Below are positions 49,177-58,554 of a DNA stretch of 64,000 bases, in pieces. Position numbers and translations under genes: made by a program. Location of the stretch: assembly GCA_023430465.1 (NCBI GenBank), contig JAEZAM010000093.1:1-64000 (forward strand). Direction: 5' to 3'. Below the pieces are notes generated by a model that was given only the letters and a program-made list of their open reading frames with translations, was not told the DNA's origin and did no database searches. The stretch comes from Bacteroidota bacterium. Lineage in GTDB: Bacteria > Bacteroidota > Bacteroidia > Chitinophagales > Chitinophagaceae. Position 1 is the stretch's first letter. The number at the start of each line of letters is the position of its first letter.

Positions 49177-51684
49177 ATGCAATACAATATCCCTTCACAT
49201 CTCACCGGTCTTACTGATGCGGAGGTGGCCGAGTCAGTAAAACAGCACGGCTACAATAAAATGAATCCCGTTCAGGCTGGATCCTGGCTCAATATGCTGC
49301 TGGATATTGTAAAGGAGCCGATGCTTGTTTTGCTGTTTGCCATTTCAGCCATATACCTCGTGGTTGGTGACTATGGCGAGGCGGCATTCATGTTCTTTGC
49401 GATCATAGCGGTTTCAGCCATTTCATTTTACCAGGACAATAGAAGTAAAAAAGCTCTGGAGGCCCTGGAGAAATTGAATGAGCCGATGAGCACTCTCATC
49501 AGGAACTCAGCCGTTATACAGGTTCCCACCCACGAAATTGCTGTGGGGGATCTGTACATCATTGAAGAAGGCAGGATGGTCAATGCCGATGGCAGGATTG
49601 TGCACAGCAACGATTTTTCCGTCAACGAGGCCTCGCTTACCGGCGAGGCATTTTCAGTCTATAAAAGCGCACAGGCCGGCGAAAATGATGTGTATAGCGG
49701 CACGGTGGTGGTATCGGGCCTGGCGGTAGTGGAGGTGGATAAGATCGGCGATGAGACCAGGCTGGGCAAGATCGGGCAGTCCATTGGCGCTCTAAAGGGC
49801 GAGCGATCGCCTTTGCAAGAGCAGATCTCCCGGTTCGTTAAAGGAATGGCGGTGATTGGCGTGTTGGTATTCATAATGGTATGGGCATACAGCTTCTGGC
49901 GCACGGGCGATATCGTTGAAAGTTTATTGGCGGGATTGACGCTGGCCATGTCCATTCTGCCGGAAGAGATCCCTGTTGCCTTCACTACGTTCATGGCGCT
50001 GGGTGCCTGGAAACTGATGAGGGAAGGTGTGATCATCAAGCGGAGCAGCGTGGTGGAAACATTGGGCAGTACCACGGTGATCTGTACCGACAAAACAGGA
50101 ACGATCACGGAGAACTCGATGCACCTCAAGGCGCTGTTTGATTACAGAACGAACAGGGTAGTTGGTGACACCGATTTTAATGACAGCACATTGAATGAGT
50201 TGATACATTATTCCATGTGGAGCAGTGAGCCGCTGCCATTTGATCCCATGGAGAAAACGCTGCACAGGGTGTATGAACAGACCCAGACCAGTGATCAGCG
50301 CAGCGATTTCCGTATGATACATGAGTACCCGTTGGAAGGAAAGCCACCAATGATGACACATGTATTCGAGAATTCATCCGGTGTGCGAATCATTGCGGCA
50401 AAGGGCGCTCCGGAGGCCATACTGAGAGTTTCGAACCTCCCTGAAAGTGAAAAAGAATCATTGCGAAAACGCCTGAAGGAATTTGCGGGGCAGGGTTACC
50501 GTTTGCTGGGTGTTGCAAAGGCAGATTTTTCCGGGGATAAATTTCCGGAAAGGCAACAGGATATCCGGTTTGAGTTTTTAGGGTTCACTATATTCCATGA
50601 CCCGCCAAAGAAAGGCATACAGGAGGTGTTCCGCCATATCTATGATGCGGGTATCAAAGTGAAAATAATTACGGGTGATAATGAAGATACCTCGAAAGCC
50701 ATCGCACTCCAGGCAGGGATCAGGGACAACATAGTTGCGGTAAATGGTGAAGAGGTCATGCGTGCGCATGATGGTGAGTTGCTGGAGCTGACGAAAAAGA
50801 GCAGCCTTTTCACCCGAATGTTTCCGGAAGCAAAGCTGAAGGTGGTCAACGCCCTCAAAGCAAATGATGAGGTTGTTGCCATGCTCGGAGATGGGGTGAA
50901 TGATGCACCCGCATTAAAGGCAGCGCATATCGGTGTTGCAATGGGACAAAAGGGCACCGAGATCGCAAAGTCCGCAGCCGCTGTGGTGATCGTTGATGAT
51001 GACCTGGATAAACTCGTGCTGGGAATTGCGGCTGGCAGAAGGATTTATGGCAATATCAAAAAAGCGGTCCAGTATATTATTTCCATCCACATACCGATCA
51101 TCCTGACGGTATCTCTTCCGTTATTCCTGGGATGGATCTATCCGCAGATATTTACACCGGTGCATGTTATATTCCTGGAGCTGATCATGGGTCCAACCTG
51201 TTCGATCGTGTATGAGAATGAGCCGATGGAAAAGGGGACCATGCTGCAAAGGCCGAGGAAAATGACCGACACGTTTCTTCACTGGAGGGAACTGCGAATG
51301 AGTATCATCCAGGGATTAATGATAACGGCCGGAGTTTTATTTGCCTATCAGTACAGTGTCCGGGAGGGAGGAGACGAATCCACCACCAGAGCAATGGTTT
51401 TTACCACCCTGATATTTGCCAACATCCTGCTTAGCCTGGCAAACAGGTCTTTTGTCTACAGCATTTGGGTGAGTTTCGGCTATAAGAACCGGCTATTCCC
51501 GCTCGTGATCAGCATTACACTGGTGTTACTTTTTGTTATATTGTATGTGCCGCCTGTTGCCGGTTTTTTCGATGTTGCCCCAATGAATGCAAAGCAGCTT
51601 GGCATGGCAGCGATGATCGCCGCGGTGTCGGTGTTGTGGTTTGAGGGATATAAGTTGATGAACAGAAACAGGCGTACGAATTAA
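49177..51684 (+). CDS. cation-transporting P-type ATPase (P2-like)
   Basis: 835 residues. Motifs in order: SLTGEAFSV (actuator TGE, about 155), PEEIPVAFTT in M4 (about 262; the PEG/PEEIP site is the ion-binding helix), DKTGTITEN (phosphorylation Asp about 305), ITGDNEDTSKA (about 500) and GDGVNDAPALKAAHIGVAMG (about 571). About ten membrane segments are expected. It resembles bacterial Ca2+-type P2A enzymes, but the ion cannot be decided. An upstream TACATTTG (about 49152) may be its -7 promoter element. The next gene begins 14 bp later. Confidence 0.9.
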   Translation: MQYNIPSHLTGLTDAEVAESVKQHGYNKMNPVQAGSWLNMLLDIVKEPMLVLLFAISAIYLVVGDYGEAAFMFFAIIAVSAISFYQDNRSKKALEALEKLNEPMSTLIRNSAVIQVPTHEIAVGDLYIIEEGRMVNADGRIVHSNDFSVNEASLTGEAFSVYKSAQAGENDVYSGTVVVSGLAVVEVDKIGDETRLGKIGQSIGALKGERSPLQEQISRFVKGMAVIGVLVFIMVWAYSFWRTGDIVESLLAGLTLAMSILPEEIPVAFTTFMALGAWKLMREGVIIKRSSVVETLGSTTVICTDKTGTITENSMHLKALFDYRTNRVVGDTDFNDSTLNELIHYSMWSSEPLPFDPMEKTLHRVYEQTQTSDQRSDFRMIHEYPLEGKPPMMTHVFENSSGVRIIAAKGAPEAILRVSNLPESEKESLRKRLKEFAGQGYRLLGVAKADFSGDKFPERQQDIRFEFLGFTIFHDPPKKGIQEVFRHIYDAGIKVKIITGDNEDTSKAIALQAGIRDNIVAVNGEEVMRAHDGELLELTKKSSLFTRMFPEAKLKVVNALKANDEVVAMLGDGVNDAPALKAAHIGVAMGQKGTEIAKSAAAVVIVDDDLDKLVLGIAAGRRIYGNIKKAVQYIISIHIPIILTVSLPLFLGWIYPQIFTPVHVIFLELIMGPTCSIVYENEPMEKGTMLQRPRKMTDTFLHWRELRMSIIQGLMITAGVLFAYQYSVREGGDESTTRAMVFTTLIFANILLSLANRSFVYSIWVSFGYKNRLFPLVISITLVLLFVILYVPPVAGFFDVAPMNAKQLGMAAMIAAVSVLWFEGYKLMNRNRRTN

Positions 51685-51698
51685 ATAAACTAGCAAAC

Positions 51699-52772
51699 AT
51701 GAAATTTGGTTTAAGCACACTTGCAGTGGCGATCTGCCTGGCATCCTGCCAGCAATCCCCTAAAAACGCTAACAATGGAGGGACAACCAGCAAAAATGAT
51801 AAGCTTGCCTATTTTGATTATTCCAATCGGGAAGATCAAAATACCGGCGGTATAAAAATGATCCCTATCACTACCGCTAGAGGAACGTTTAAGGTGTGGA
51901 CAAAGCGCGTGGGGAATAACCCCCGTATCAAAGTGCTGCTTCTCCACGGCGGTCCTGGCGGCACACATGAATTTTTCGAAAACTTCGACGGCTATCTTCC
52001 TGCGGAGGGGATTGAATACATTTATTATGATCAGTTGGACTCTTACTACAGCGATAAGCCCAATGACTCCACGCTTTGGACTACCCAGCACTTTGTAGAA
52101 GAAGTGGAGCAGGTTCGTAAGGCGTTGAACCTGGACAGTACAAATTTTTATCTGCTCGGTCAGTCCTGGGGCGGGCTGTTAGCGATGGAGTATGCGTTGA
52201 AATATCAGCAAAATCTGAAGGGGCTGATCATCTCGAATATGATGGCAAGTGCACCGGAATATGCAAAGTATGCAAAAGAGGTGCTGGCTCCGCAACTACC
52301 ACCGGAGGTTTGGAAAGAGATATCCGCCATGGAGGCAAAAGGTGATTTTCAAAACCCACGCTATACAGAATTGCTGATGACCCATTTCTATACAAAACAT
52401 ATACTCAGGAAACCACTGGAGGAATGGCCGGAATTTATCAACCGCGCTTTCACTCATCTCAATCCAAAGATCTATGTGTATATGCAGGGGCACAGTGAGT
52501 TCGGGATGACGGGAAATGCGACGCTGAAAAACTGGGATGTTTCCGGCAGGTTAAAAGCAATCGCGGTACCAACCCTGGTGATCGGCGGAAAATATGACAC
52601 GATGGACCCGAAGTACATGGAGTGGATGGCAACGCAGGTACAAAAGGGACGAAGTCTGACCGTTAGTTCGGGACATGTAGCACAATATGATGATCCGGGA
52701 GCCTTTTTCCCGGGCCTGATCAGGTTCCTGAAGGAAGTGGACGACGATAGGTTTACGGCGGATAAGAAGTAG
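51699..52772 (+). CDS. lipoprotein alpha/beta hydrolase, proline iminopeptidase-like
   Basis: 357 residues. Lipobox leader MKFGLSTLAVAICLASC. LLLHGGPGGTHEFFENFD is the oxyanion region of proline iminopeptidases, LGQSWGGLLAMEYALK carries the nucleophile Ser in GQSWGG, and GHVAQYDDPGAF the catalytic His. A secreted, membrane-anchored prolyl aminopeptidase or esterase is likely. Only 14 bp after the ATPase gene, so an operon is likely. Confidence 0.88.
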   Translation: MKFGLSTLAVAICLASCQQSPKNANNGGTTSKNDKLAYFDYSNREDQNTGGIKMIPITTARGTFKVWTKRVGNNPRIKVLLLHGGPGGTHEFFENFDGYLPAEGIEYIYYDQLDSYYSDKPNDSTLWTTQHFVEEVEQVRKALNLDSTNFYLLGQSWGGLLAMEYALKYQQNLKGLIISNMMASAPEYAKYAKEVLAPQLPPEVWKEISAMEAKGDFQNPRYTELLMTHFYTKHILRKPLEEWPEFINRAFTHLNPKIYVYMQGHSEFGMTGNATLKNWDVSGRLKAIAVPTLVIGGKYDTMDPKYMEWMATQVQKGRSLTVSSGHVAQYDDPGAFFPGLIRFLKEVDDDRFTADKK

Positions 52773-52896
52773 TCCTGGCAATGTGCATGCGCTCCGTGCA
52801 GTGGTTCCATGGTATAATTACCAAAAAACGAGTGCCTGCTGACATACTGTTGTCACTCCATGGATTTAGGTTTGTTGCTTACTAAATAGCAACAAC

Positions 52897-53307
52897 ATGA
52901 ATTTATTGTCGATTCGCTTAATCACAGCCGATGTAGACACATTGGTAAAATTTTATGAGCAGGTAACCGGTGCTCCCGCCGTTCGGTATACCCCGGTGTT
53001 TGCCGAAATAAAAACGGCAGTGGCTACCCTGGCGATAGCGGGAACACAGACATTGCAGCTTTTTGGGGGAGACACAGTAGCACAAGCCGGACATAACCGC
53101 AGTGCCATTATTGAATTCCGGGTGGATGATGTAGATCGGGAATATGAAAGGCTGGCGGATTATTTACTGGGCAAAATTGTTCAGCCTCCGACGACCATGC
53201 CCTGGGGTAACAGGTCGCTGCTTTTCCGCGACCCTGACGGTAACCTGGTCAACTATTTTACTCCTGTAACGGCAGACTCCAAAGTAAAATTCGGAGAATT
53301 AAGATAG
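52897..53307 (+). CDS. VOC-family protein
   Basis: 136 residues. SIRLITADVDTLVKFYEQVT at the N-terminus and WGNRSLLFRDPDGNLVNYFT at the end (DPDGN signature, but the usual Glu is Asn-Tyr, so metal coordination is uncertain). Typical glyoxalase/bleomycin-resistance-like fold, no assigned substrate. Confidence 0.82.
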   Translation: MNLLSIRLITADVDTLVKFYEQVTGAPAVRYTPVFAEIKTAVATLAIAGTQTLQLFGGDTVAQAGHNRSAIIEFRVDDVDREYERLADYLLGKIVQPPTTMPWGNRSLLFRDPDGNLVNYFTPVTADSKVKFGELR

Positions 53308-53435
53308 ATACTTGCCCAAATGCGTTAATTTGAAACATGCATTCTGGTGCGGCTGATAACATGGTGGCGGACTGAAAGGCGGTTGGATCGGGCGTTGCAT
53401 TCAGACTGATTAAAACGAATGCTTAATACAAGATA

Positions 53436-54059
53436 ATGAGTAAGGTTATTTTCGACAGCGGCATATCGCTCGATGGATTTTTTGCAGGAGATAACAGGGG
53501 GCCTTCGAATCCAATGGGCGGTGTTTCCGGAAAGATCCATTCCTGGATGTTTAAACAGAAAGCGTTCTGGGAATATCTGGGGATGGAAGGCGGTGAAGAA
53601 GATAGCCAGGATGGCAGGTTTATCAGGGAAACGATCGGGAGGACAGGTGCCTTTATCATGGGTAAGCGTATGTTTGAGGAAGGGGAGGTGGTATGGCCCG
53701 AAGATTTGTACAAAGCGGATGTGTTTGTGCTCACGCATGAAAAAAGAGAACCCTGGGTTCAACAGGGGTCAACAACTTTTTATTTCATCAATGACGGGAT
53801 AGAAAGTGCGCTGGAAAAGGCAAAGCGGTCGGCCAAAGGAAAGGATGTGCGGATACAGGGCGGCGCCAATACGATTCAGCAGTACCTGAATGGCGGTTTC
53901 ATTGATGAATGTTTCATTCACATTGCGCCGGTTTTCCTGGGGAGCGGGATACGGTTGTTTGAAAACATGGACAAGGATAAATATGATATTAGTATCGTGG
54001 AGGTGGTGCATGCGGACCTGACTACACATCTGCGATATGAATTGACCCGTAAAGCGTGA
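53436..54059 (+). CDS. dihydrofolate-reductase-like (RibD C-terminal) protein
   Basis: 207 residues. VIFDSGISLDGFFAGDNRGP replaces the usual start, GAFIMGKRMFEEGEVVWPED follows, and VRIQGGANTIQQYLNGGFID is the NADPH loop, ending with a GSGIRLFEN tail. A divergent relative of 40796-41338. Short AT-rich hairpins occur after it (CAACCTTTAAAAGGTTG, 54171-54187). Confidence 0.85.
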   Translation: MSKVIFDSGISLDGFFAGDNRGPSNPMGGVSGKIHSWMFKQKAFWEYLGMEGGEEDSQDGRFIRETIGRTGAFIMGKRMFEEGEVVWPEDLYKADVFVLTHEKREPWVQQGSTTFYFINDGIESALEKAKRSAKGKDVRIQGGANTIQQYLNGGFIDECFIHIAPVFLGSGIRLFENMDKDKYDISIVEVVHADLTTHLRYELTRKA

Positions 54060-54224
54060 TGCTATGAAAGGAGTGGATGTTTTGGACGGGGATTTAAGAG
54101 GAGAAGACCAACAGCGGGGCGTGTCTTCCCCGGTCAGTTGCCGTCTAAACCGCGCAAAATCGAAAGTTGTCAACCTTTAAAAGGTTGTCAACCGTTTACG
54201 CCACACTAGCATAAATCTCTTTCT

Positions 54225-54659
54225 ATGCCTTCAAACCCAAAAGAACAAACCGCGCCTGCATTATTTGCGCCACAGCTATTTATTCCCGCGGGGGTGACAG
54301 ATATTTCTTTTTATACGAAGGCGCTCAGCGCCGTGCTCGTAAGAGAATGGCGAAATGAAGATAATAGTATCCATGTGGCAGAACTGGCAATTGGCGGATC
54401 GGTATTCCAGGTTCACGAAGAGCGGCCCGGCAAAGGGCAGCTTGAACCCGGCCGGGCAAAGGGCGTCACGGCACTCATGGGATTGTTCGTCCCTGACGTC
54501 GACGCGGTAATGGAAGTCGCGGTGCGGGCGGGTGCGGTACTGGTCAACCCGGCACAGGATTACGATTATGGTTACCGGCAGGGCACCGTCAAGGACCCTT
54601 TTGGTCATCACTGGATGATTGAAATGAAAATTGACGGATTTCAAAAAAGTGAAGTATAA
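54225..54659 (+). CDS. VOC-family protein
   Basis: 144 residues. APQLFIPAGVTDISFYTKAL at the N-terminus, HVAELAIGGSVFQVHEERPG in the middle and GTVKDPFGHHWMIEMK at the end, with the family His and Glu ligand positions. It resembles the PhnB-like VOC group. Function not inferable. The next gene begins 5 bp later. Confidence 0.85.
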   Translation: MPSNPKEQTAPALFAPQLFIPAGVTDISFYTKALSAVLVREWRNEDNSIHVAELAIGGSVFQVHEERPGKGQLEPGRAKGVTALMGLFVPDVDAVMEVAVRAGAVLVNPAQDYDYGYRQGTVKDPFGHHWMIEMKIDGFQKSEV

Positions 54660-54664
54660 TTCAG

Positions 54665-55042
54665 GTGAAAATTAATAACCATGGCCCTGTCGACCTGCAT
54701 GAATTCTATCTCAACCATCAAGAACCGGTCAAAAGTTGCCTGCTCGCGCTGCGAAGCATTATCCTTTCGCAGGACGTACATGTGAGCGAAACACGCAAAT
54801 GGGGAATGCCCTGCTTCTGTTATCACGGGAAAATGTTTTGTTACCTGTGGACCGATAAGAAGACGGGTGATCCCTACCTGCTTATGGTGGAAGGTAAGCA
54901 TCTTGAGCACCCTGGTTTGATAGCAGGCAACCGTTCCCGCATGAAGATCTTTCCCGTTGACCCCGTCAAAGATATTCCACTTGACTCCATCGAAAAGCTA
55001 TTGCAAAAAGCGCTTGACCATTACAGAAAGCTTATTCTCTGA
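54665..55042 (+). CDS. DUF1801-family protein
   Basis: 125 residues with GTG start. YLNHQEPVKSCLLALRSIIL and SETRKWGMPCFCYHGKMFCY (the WGMPCFxYxGK pattern) are typical of DUF1801 proteins, which have a small alpha/beta fold and no known activity. Separated from the previous gene by only 5 bp. Followed by hairpin 55043-55073. Confidence 0.82.
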   Translation: MKINNHGPVDLHEFYLNHQEPVKSCLLALRSIILSQDVHVSETRKWGMPCFCYHGKMFCYLWTDKKTGDPYLLMVEGKHLEHPGLIAGNRSRMKIFPVDPVKDIPLDSIEKLLQKALDHYRKLIL

Positions 55043-55073
55043 GCAAAGGAAATGATTGGGTATCATTTCTTGC
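55043..55073 (+). terminator. probable intrinsic terminator
   Basis: GCAAAGGAAATGAT ... ATCATTTCTTGC forms a stem of about 13 bp around TGGGT, followed by T-rich TTTCTTG. Confidence 0.5.
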
Positions 55074-55144
55074 TTTCTTGAAAGTATAAGTTTATAGCTT
55101 ATTTTGGAGAAGGCAATTAACCGATAAGATCAATATAATCTCCA

Positions 55145-55495
55145 ATGACCCAGGCACAAATAGCAACAGCATTCTCCAACGGAAATTTTGAACTGGCATA
55201 CCCGTACCTGGCCGATGAAGTGGTTTGGAGGGTTGTCGGAGAAGACGTTTTTCGCGGCAAGGATGAAGTGATCAACAATTGTAAGCAGGTGGCTGGATAC
55301 TTCAAATCCGTAACAACAAACTTCATAACGACGGATCTGATCGTTGACGGCACGCGGGTGGCCGTTACAGGCACTGCTGAATTCATTCGGGATGGCAATA
55401 CGGTGAATTTTGTTCATGCCTGCGACGTTTATCAATTCAACGAAAGCAACCAGTTGGAGGCAATAACATCCTATTGCATCGCTGAAAAGAAATGA
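55145..55495 (+). CDS. SnoaL/NTF2-like protein
   Basis: 116 residues: AQIATAFSNGNFELAYPYLA, then VVWRVVGEDVFRGKDEVINN and FVHACDVYQFNESNQLEAIT. The cone-shaped ligand-binding fold of nuclear-transport-factor-2-like proteins; catalysis or ligand unknown. The stop overlaps the next gene's ATG by 4 bp. Confidence 0.8.
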   Translation: MTQAQIATAFSNGNFELAYPYLADEVVWRVVGEDVFRGKDEVINNCKQVAGYFKSVTTNFITTDLIVDGTRVAVTGTAEFIRDGNTVNFVHACDVYQFNESNQLEAITSYCIAEKK

Positions 55496-55788
55496 TTATG
55501 GCCAGCAAACCAACCTTGCGAACCTGCACCGAAGGGCATGAGTATTTAAAGAGCAGCGATTGCCCGATCTGTCCCATATGCGAGACGAACAGAAAGCCGA
55601 AGGATGGCTTTCTTCATTTACTTGGCGCACCCGCGCGAAGAGCGCTTGAAGGTAAAGGTATCACGACCATCGGGCACCTTTCACGTCACAGTGAGAAGGA
55701 ATTGTTGAAACTGCATGGCTTCGGGAAGAGTTCATTACCCCCGCTACGCAAGTTCTTAGCTGAGAACGGGCTAACTTTTAAGCAGTAG
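55492..55788 (+). CDS. zinc-ribbon plus RNA-polymerase-alpha-CTD-like HhH protein
   Basis: 98 residues (start ATG 55492 or 55498). Four Cys in TCTEGHEYLKSSDCPICPIC indicate a small zinc knuckle, followed by LGAPARRALEGKGITTIGHL and LLKLHGFGKSSLPPLRKFLA, a helix-hairpin-helix arrangement like the alpha-subunit C-terminal domain of RNA polymerase. DNA binding is expected. Overlaps the upstream gene by 4 bp. Confidence 0.75.
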   Translation: MIMASKPTLRTCTEGHEYLKSSDCPICPICETNRKPKDGFLHLLGAPARRALEGKGITTIGHLSRHSEKELLKLHGFGKSSLPPLRKFLAENGLTFKQ

Positions 55789-55845
55789 AATAAATGTCCG
55801 GCTGCGGGATATCTTTCACAGGCAACCAAACTAACAGAAACAATT

Positions 55846-55962
55846 TTGAACAAGGTTCGACAACCGCTATTGCTTATTGTTCTTCTTGTATTCCTCGCTG
55901 CAACTGTTCATGGCCAGGCTGGCATTATCAAAATAAAATTCATTGGCAATTGTGGTCTGTAG
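55846..55962 (+). pseudogene. N-terminal fragment of a secreted metallo-beta-lactamase-fold protein
   Basis: 39 codons from TTG 55846: KVRQPLLLIVLLVFLAATVH (signal) then GQAGIIKIKFIGNCGL and a stop. FIGNCGL is the usual start of MBL-fold lipoproteins in Bacteroidota. The rest is missing, so this is a truncated remnant. Confidence 0.5.
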
Positions 55963-56036
55963 CTCATAGGATCAGAGATTGACATTGCCCCGGAAGAAAG
56001 AGGTACCTTTGGGTTTAAGTTTCAACCCGGTTTGAT

Positions 56037-56630
56037 ATGAAAACGCTTATTTCCATCCTGGCAAACAGCCAGTCTGTTTTTATCAACGGACTCCGGATAG
56101 CCATCCTGATCGTGATGGCCTGGATTGGCGGACTCAAAGCCTTCAAATACGAAGCAGACGGAATTGTTCCATTCGTGGCCAACAGTCCCCTCATGTCTTT
56201 TTTCTACAAAAAGCCGGCACCGGAATACAATAGTTATAAAAATCCGGAGGGGAAGACCGTTCAGAAAAACATTGACTGGCACCAGGGAAATGGAACGTAT
56301 ATTTTTTCTTATGGTCTTGGTCTCGTCATCATTGTCATAGGTGTCCTGACGGTGCTGGGCATCTGGTATCCAAAAATTGGTGTGATAGGAGGGCTGCTGA
56401 CTTTTGGGATGTCGATTGTAACGCTATCGTTTCTGGTCACAACGCCGGAAGTTTATGTTCCCAATCTTGGCGGCGATTTTCCTACGCCAGCGTATGGATT
56501 CCCTTATCTTTCAGGTGCGGGTAGGCTGGTGCTGAAGGATGTGATAATGCTCGCCGCCGGGCTGATCTGCGCCTCCGAAGCGGCAGCCAGGGTGTTGCGG
56601 CAAACCGGTTCCACTGCGGCTGGTCAGTAA
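56037..56630 (+). CDS. DUF417/YkgB-family membrane protein
   Basis: 197 residues, four membrane segments. Characteristic features are LRIAILIVMAWIGGLKAFKY near the N-terminus and TPAYGFPYLSGAGRLVLKDV near the end, as in YkgB/RclC-like proteins linked in other bacteria to stress tolerance. No regulator nearby. Confidence 0.85.
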   Translation: MKTLISILANSQSVFINGLRIAILIVMAWIGGLKAFKYEADGIVPFVANSPLMSFFYKKPAPEYNSYKNPEGKTVQKNIDWHQGNGTYIFSYGLGLVIIVIGVLTVLGIWYPKIGVIGGLLTFGMSIVTLSFLVTTPEVYVPNLGGDFPTPAYGFPYLSGAGRLVLKDVIMLAAGLICASEAAARVLRQTGSTAAGQ

Positions 56631-56753
56631 CCCGGATGAGTGGCATGAAACCTTCTTAAATCGTTTGTACATTTAGATGTTGGCAGGGAATGAACACAAA
56701 CTTTCATCCCGCCAGTGCAGTCCCTGCATCTAGTTGTTTATAGCTTAATAAAA

Positions 56754-57452
56754 ATGAGACTAAGCCATATCAGTAACATCGAAATCCAGGAAGGGGAAGA
56801 AATTAAAGGCTGTGATATCCGGGAAGGTATCTTCAATCTCATAAAATCCAAATACCCGGACTTCAACGCAGACAGCACAATCACCCTTGGGGAACTCAAC
56901 CAATACAGGCGTCTTTATTTAACTTCCCTTGTGATCCAGGAAAAGGGAGAACTGGCGGCTATTGACAGGGAAGTGATGGAGGCTATAAAGAACAATGCCA
57001 TCCTTTCAGAAAATATCCAGGATGAGATGGATGGTGAACTGACTACCGGTCAAAAAATTGCAGACATGGTGGCGGCTTTTGGTGGGAGCTGGACGTTCAT
57101 CAGTATCTTCTTTCTGTTTATAGTGGTGTGGATGACCGTCAATATCTGGATGCTGGCTGCGAAACCATTCGATCCATATCCATTTATACTACTCAATCTT
57201 ATACTGTCCTGCATAGCCGCGATACAGGCACCGATCATTATGATGAGCCAGAACCGACAGGCACAGAAAGACAGGCAGCGAAGCGAACACGACTATAAGA
57301 TAAATCTGAAAGCGGAACTGGAGATAAAATTACTGGGCGAAAAGATCGACCACCTACTGGTGCACCAGAATAAAAAACTACTGGAGATACAGGAAGTGCA
57401 GATAGATTACCTGGAAGATCTTATGAAGGAAATGAGGAGGAAGGGGAGTTGA
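56754..57452 (+). CDS. DUF1003-family membrane protein
   Basis: 232 residues from ATG 56754. A central GGSWTFISIFFLFIVVWMTV and NLILSCIAAIQAPIIMMSQN are the DUF1003 signature; the C-terminal part is a coiled coil (LEIKLLGEKIDHLLVHQNKK). Membrane protein of unknown function with cytosolic helices. Confidence 0.85.
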   Translation: MRLSHISNIEIQEGEEIKGCDIREGIFNLIKSKYPDFNADSTITLGELNQYRRLYLTSLVIQEKGELAAIDREVMEAIKNNAILSENIQDEMDGELTTGQKIADMVAAFGGSWTFISIFFLFIVVWMTVNIWMLAAKPFDPYPFILLNLILSCIAAIQAPIIMMSQNRQAQKDRQRSEHDYKINLKAELEIKLLGEKIDHLLVHQNKKLLEIQEVQIDYLEDLMKEMRRKGS

Positions 57453-57618
57453 GGAATTAAAAAGTAAAAATTAAAAAGTAAAAAAAAGCTTAAAACTCAA
57501 AACTTGAAAGGCAAGGCCCATCGTCTCATTCCTCTCCTGGAGTTTCAGGTTTTCACTTTTACGCTTTCAGTTTTTCGTTTTGACTTTTGCATTTTTAGTT
57601 TTACGTTTTACGACAATT
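57453..57618. other. A/T-rich inverted-repeat region
   Basis: AATTAAAAAGTAAAAATTAA at the left and the complementary TTTTTAGTTTTACGTTTTAC at the right suggest a small hairpin element, similar in style to the tail at 11405-11430. Nothing codes here. Confidence 0.4.
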
Positions 57619-58026
57619 ATGAAAATCGAAGCAGTCATTCACAGTGCAATGCACGATCACCAGGTGACGGTCCAAACAGACGGATCGATTAAAACGCTAA
57701 CAATCGCGCCGAAGCCGGACGGGTTCGGGTCTTCGGTCAATGGCGGAGAGTTGCTCTTGCTGTCAATAGCGACTTGCTTTTGCAATGATATTTACCGGGA
57801 GGCGAGAAAGCGGAATATAGTTGTAAGCAGCGTAAAGCTCAGCGCAACGGGTGAGTTTGGTGCGGAAGGTGAGCCGGGGAGAAATTTCAGGTACGAGGCT
57901 GAAGTGAAGGCCGATGCATCGGACGCCGTCATAAGGGAGTTAGTGACCTATGTAAATTCGATCGCGGAGATTCATAATACCTTGAGAAAGGGAATTGATG
58001 TCGAGTTGACGAGTGCGGCATCCTAA
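57619..58026 (+). CDS. OsmC/Ohr-family protein
   Basis: 135 residues from ATG 57619. GSSVNGGELLLLSIATCFCN with the Cys of the peroxide-reactive site, and NVVSSVKLSATGEFGAEGEP-like segments of the OsmC fold. The usual second Cys is not clear, so it may be a general stress-type member. Confidence 0.8.
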   Translation: MKIEAVIHSAMHDHQVTVQTDGSIKTLTIAPKPDGFGSSVNGGELLLLSIATCFCNDIYREARKRNIVVSSVKLSATGEFGAEGEPGRNFRYEAEVKADASDAVIRELVTYVNSIAEIHNTLRKGIDVELTSAAS

Positions 58027-58186
58027 TAAAAGACAGACGTCGACCAGTCGCAACCGGGAACGAAAACAGATCGACAGTGCATTTTGACTGGCTTAAACTA
58101 TGAATTATGCCTCCAGTTACCGAAATTTATGGGAAGCGACTTCGTTTGTCAAACCCTGCCTCGGGCCCGGATCAAAACAGACCATC

Positions 58187-58522
58187 ATGAAGACTATATT
58201 GTTTCAGATTTTCAGGACGATCATTGCTCTTGTCCTTTTTGCAAAAGTGCTCGTCATCCTGCTGGACCTTGGTAAACCAGTGGAAGATGTGCTGAATACA
58301 ATTATGTTTAGTCTGATCGGACTGGCCTATGTCGTTTTTGGTTTTATCTGGAAAGATTCGGTAAGGAAAATTCTCATCGTTTTTTGCGGAGCATGGCTGA
58401 TAGCTATGAATTATTTTGAAAAAAGCAATCTTGTTCATGTTGCCGGTATATGCGCGATTTTATTACCGCTCCTGATTGCCAGATTTGACAAAGAAGGCAC
58501 AACGCAGCAGGAGAGGGCCTGA
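58187..58522 (+). CDS. small membrane protein, unknown
   Basis: 111 residues from ATG 58187. Three to four membrane segments (FRTIIALVLFAKVLVILLDL; NTIMFSLIGLAYVVFGFIW; ILIVFCGAWLIAMNYF). Not recognised. Confidence 0.6.
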   Translation: MKTILFQIFRTIIALVLFAKVLVILLDLGKPVEDVLNTIMFSLIGLAYVVFGFIWKDSVRKILIVFCGAWLIAMNYFEKSNLVHVAGICAILLPLLIARFDKEGTTQQERA

Positions 58523-58554
58523 AGCCTGCCCCCTATTTATCTAAACTCCTACAA

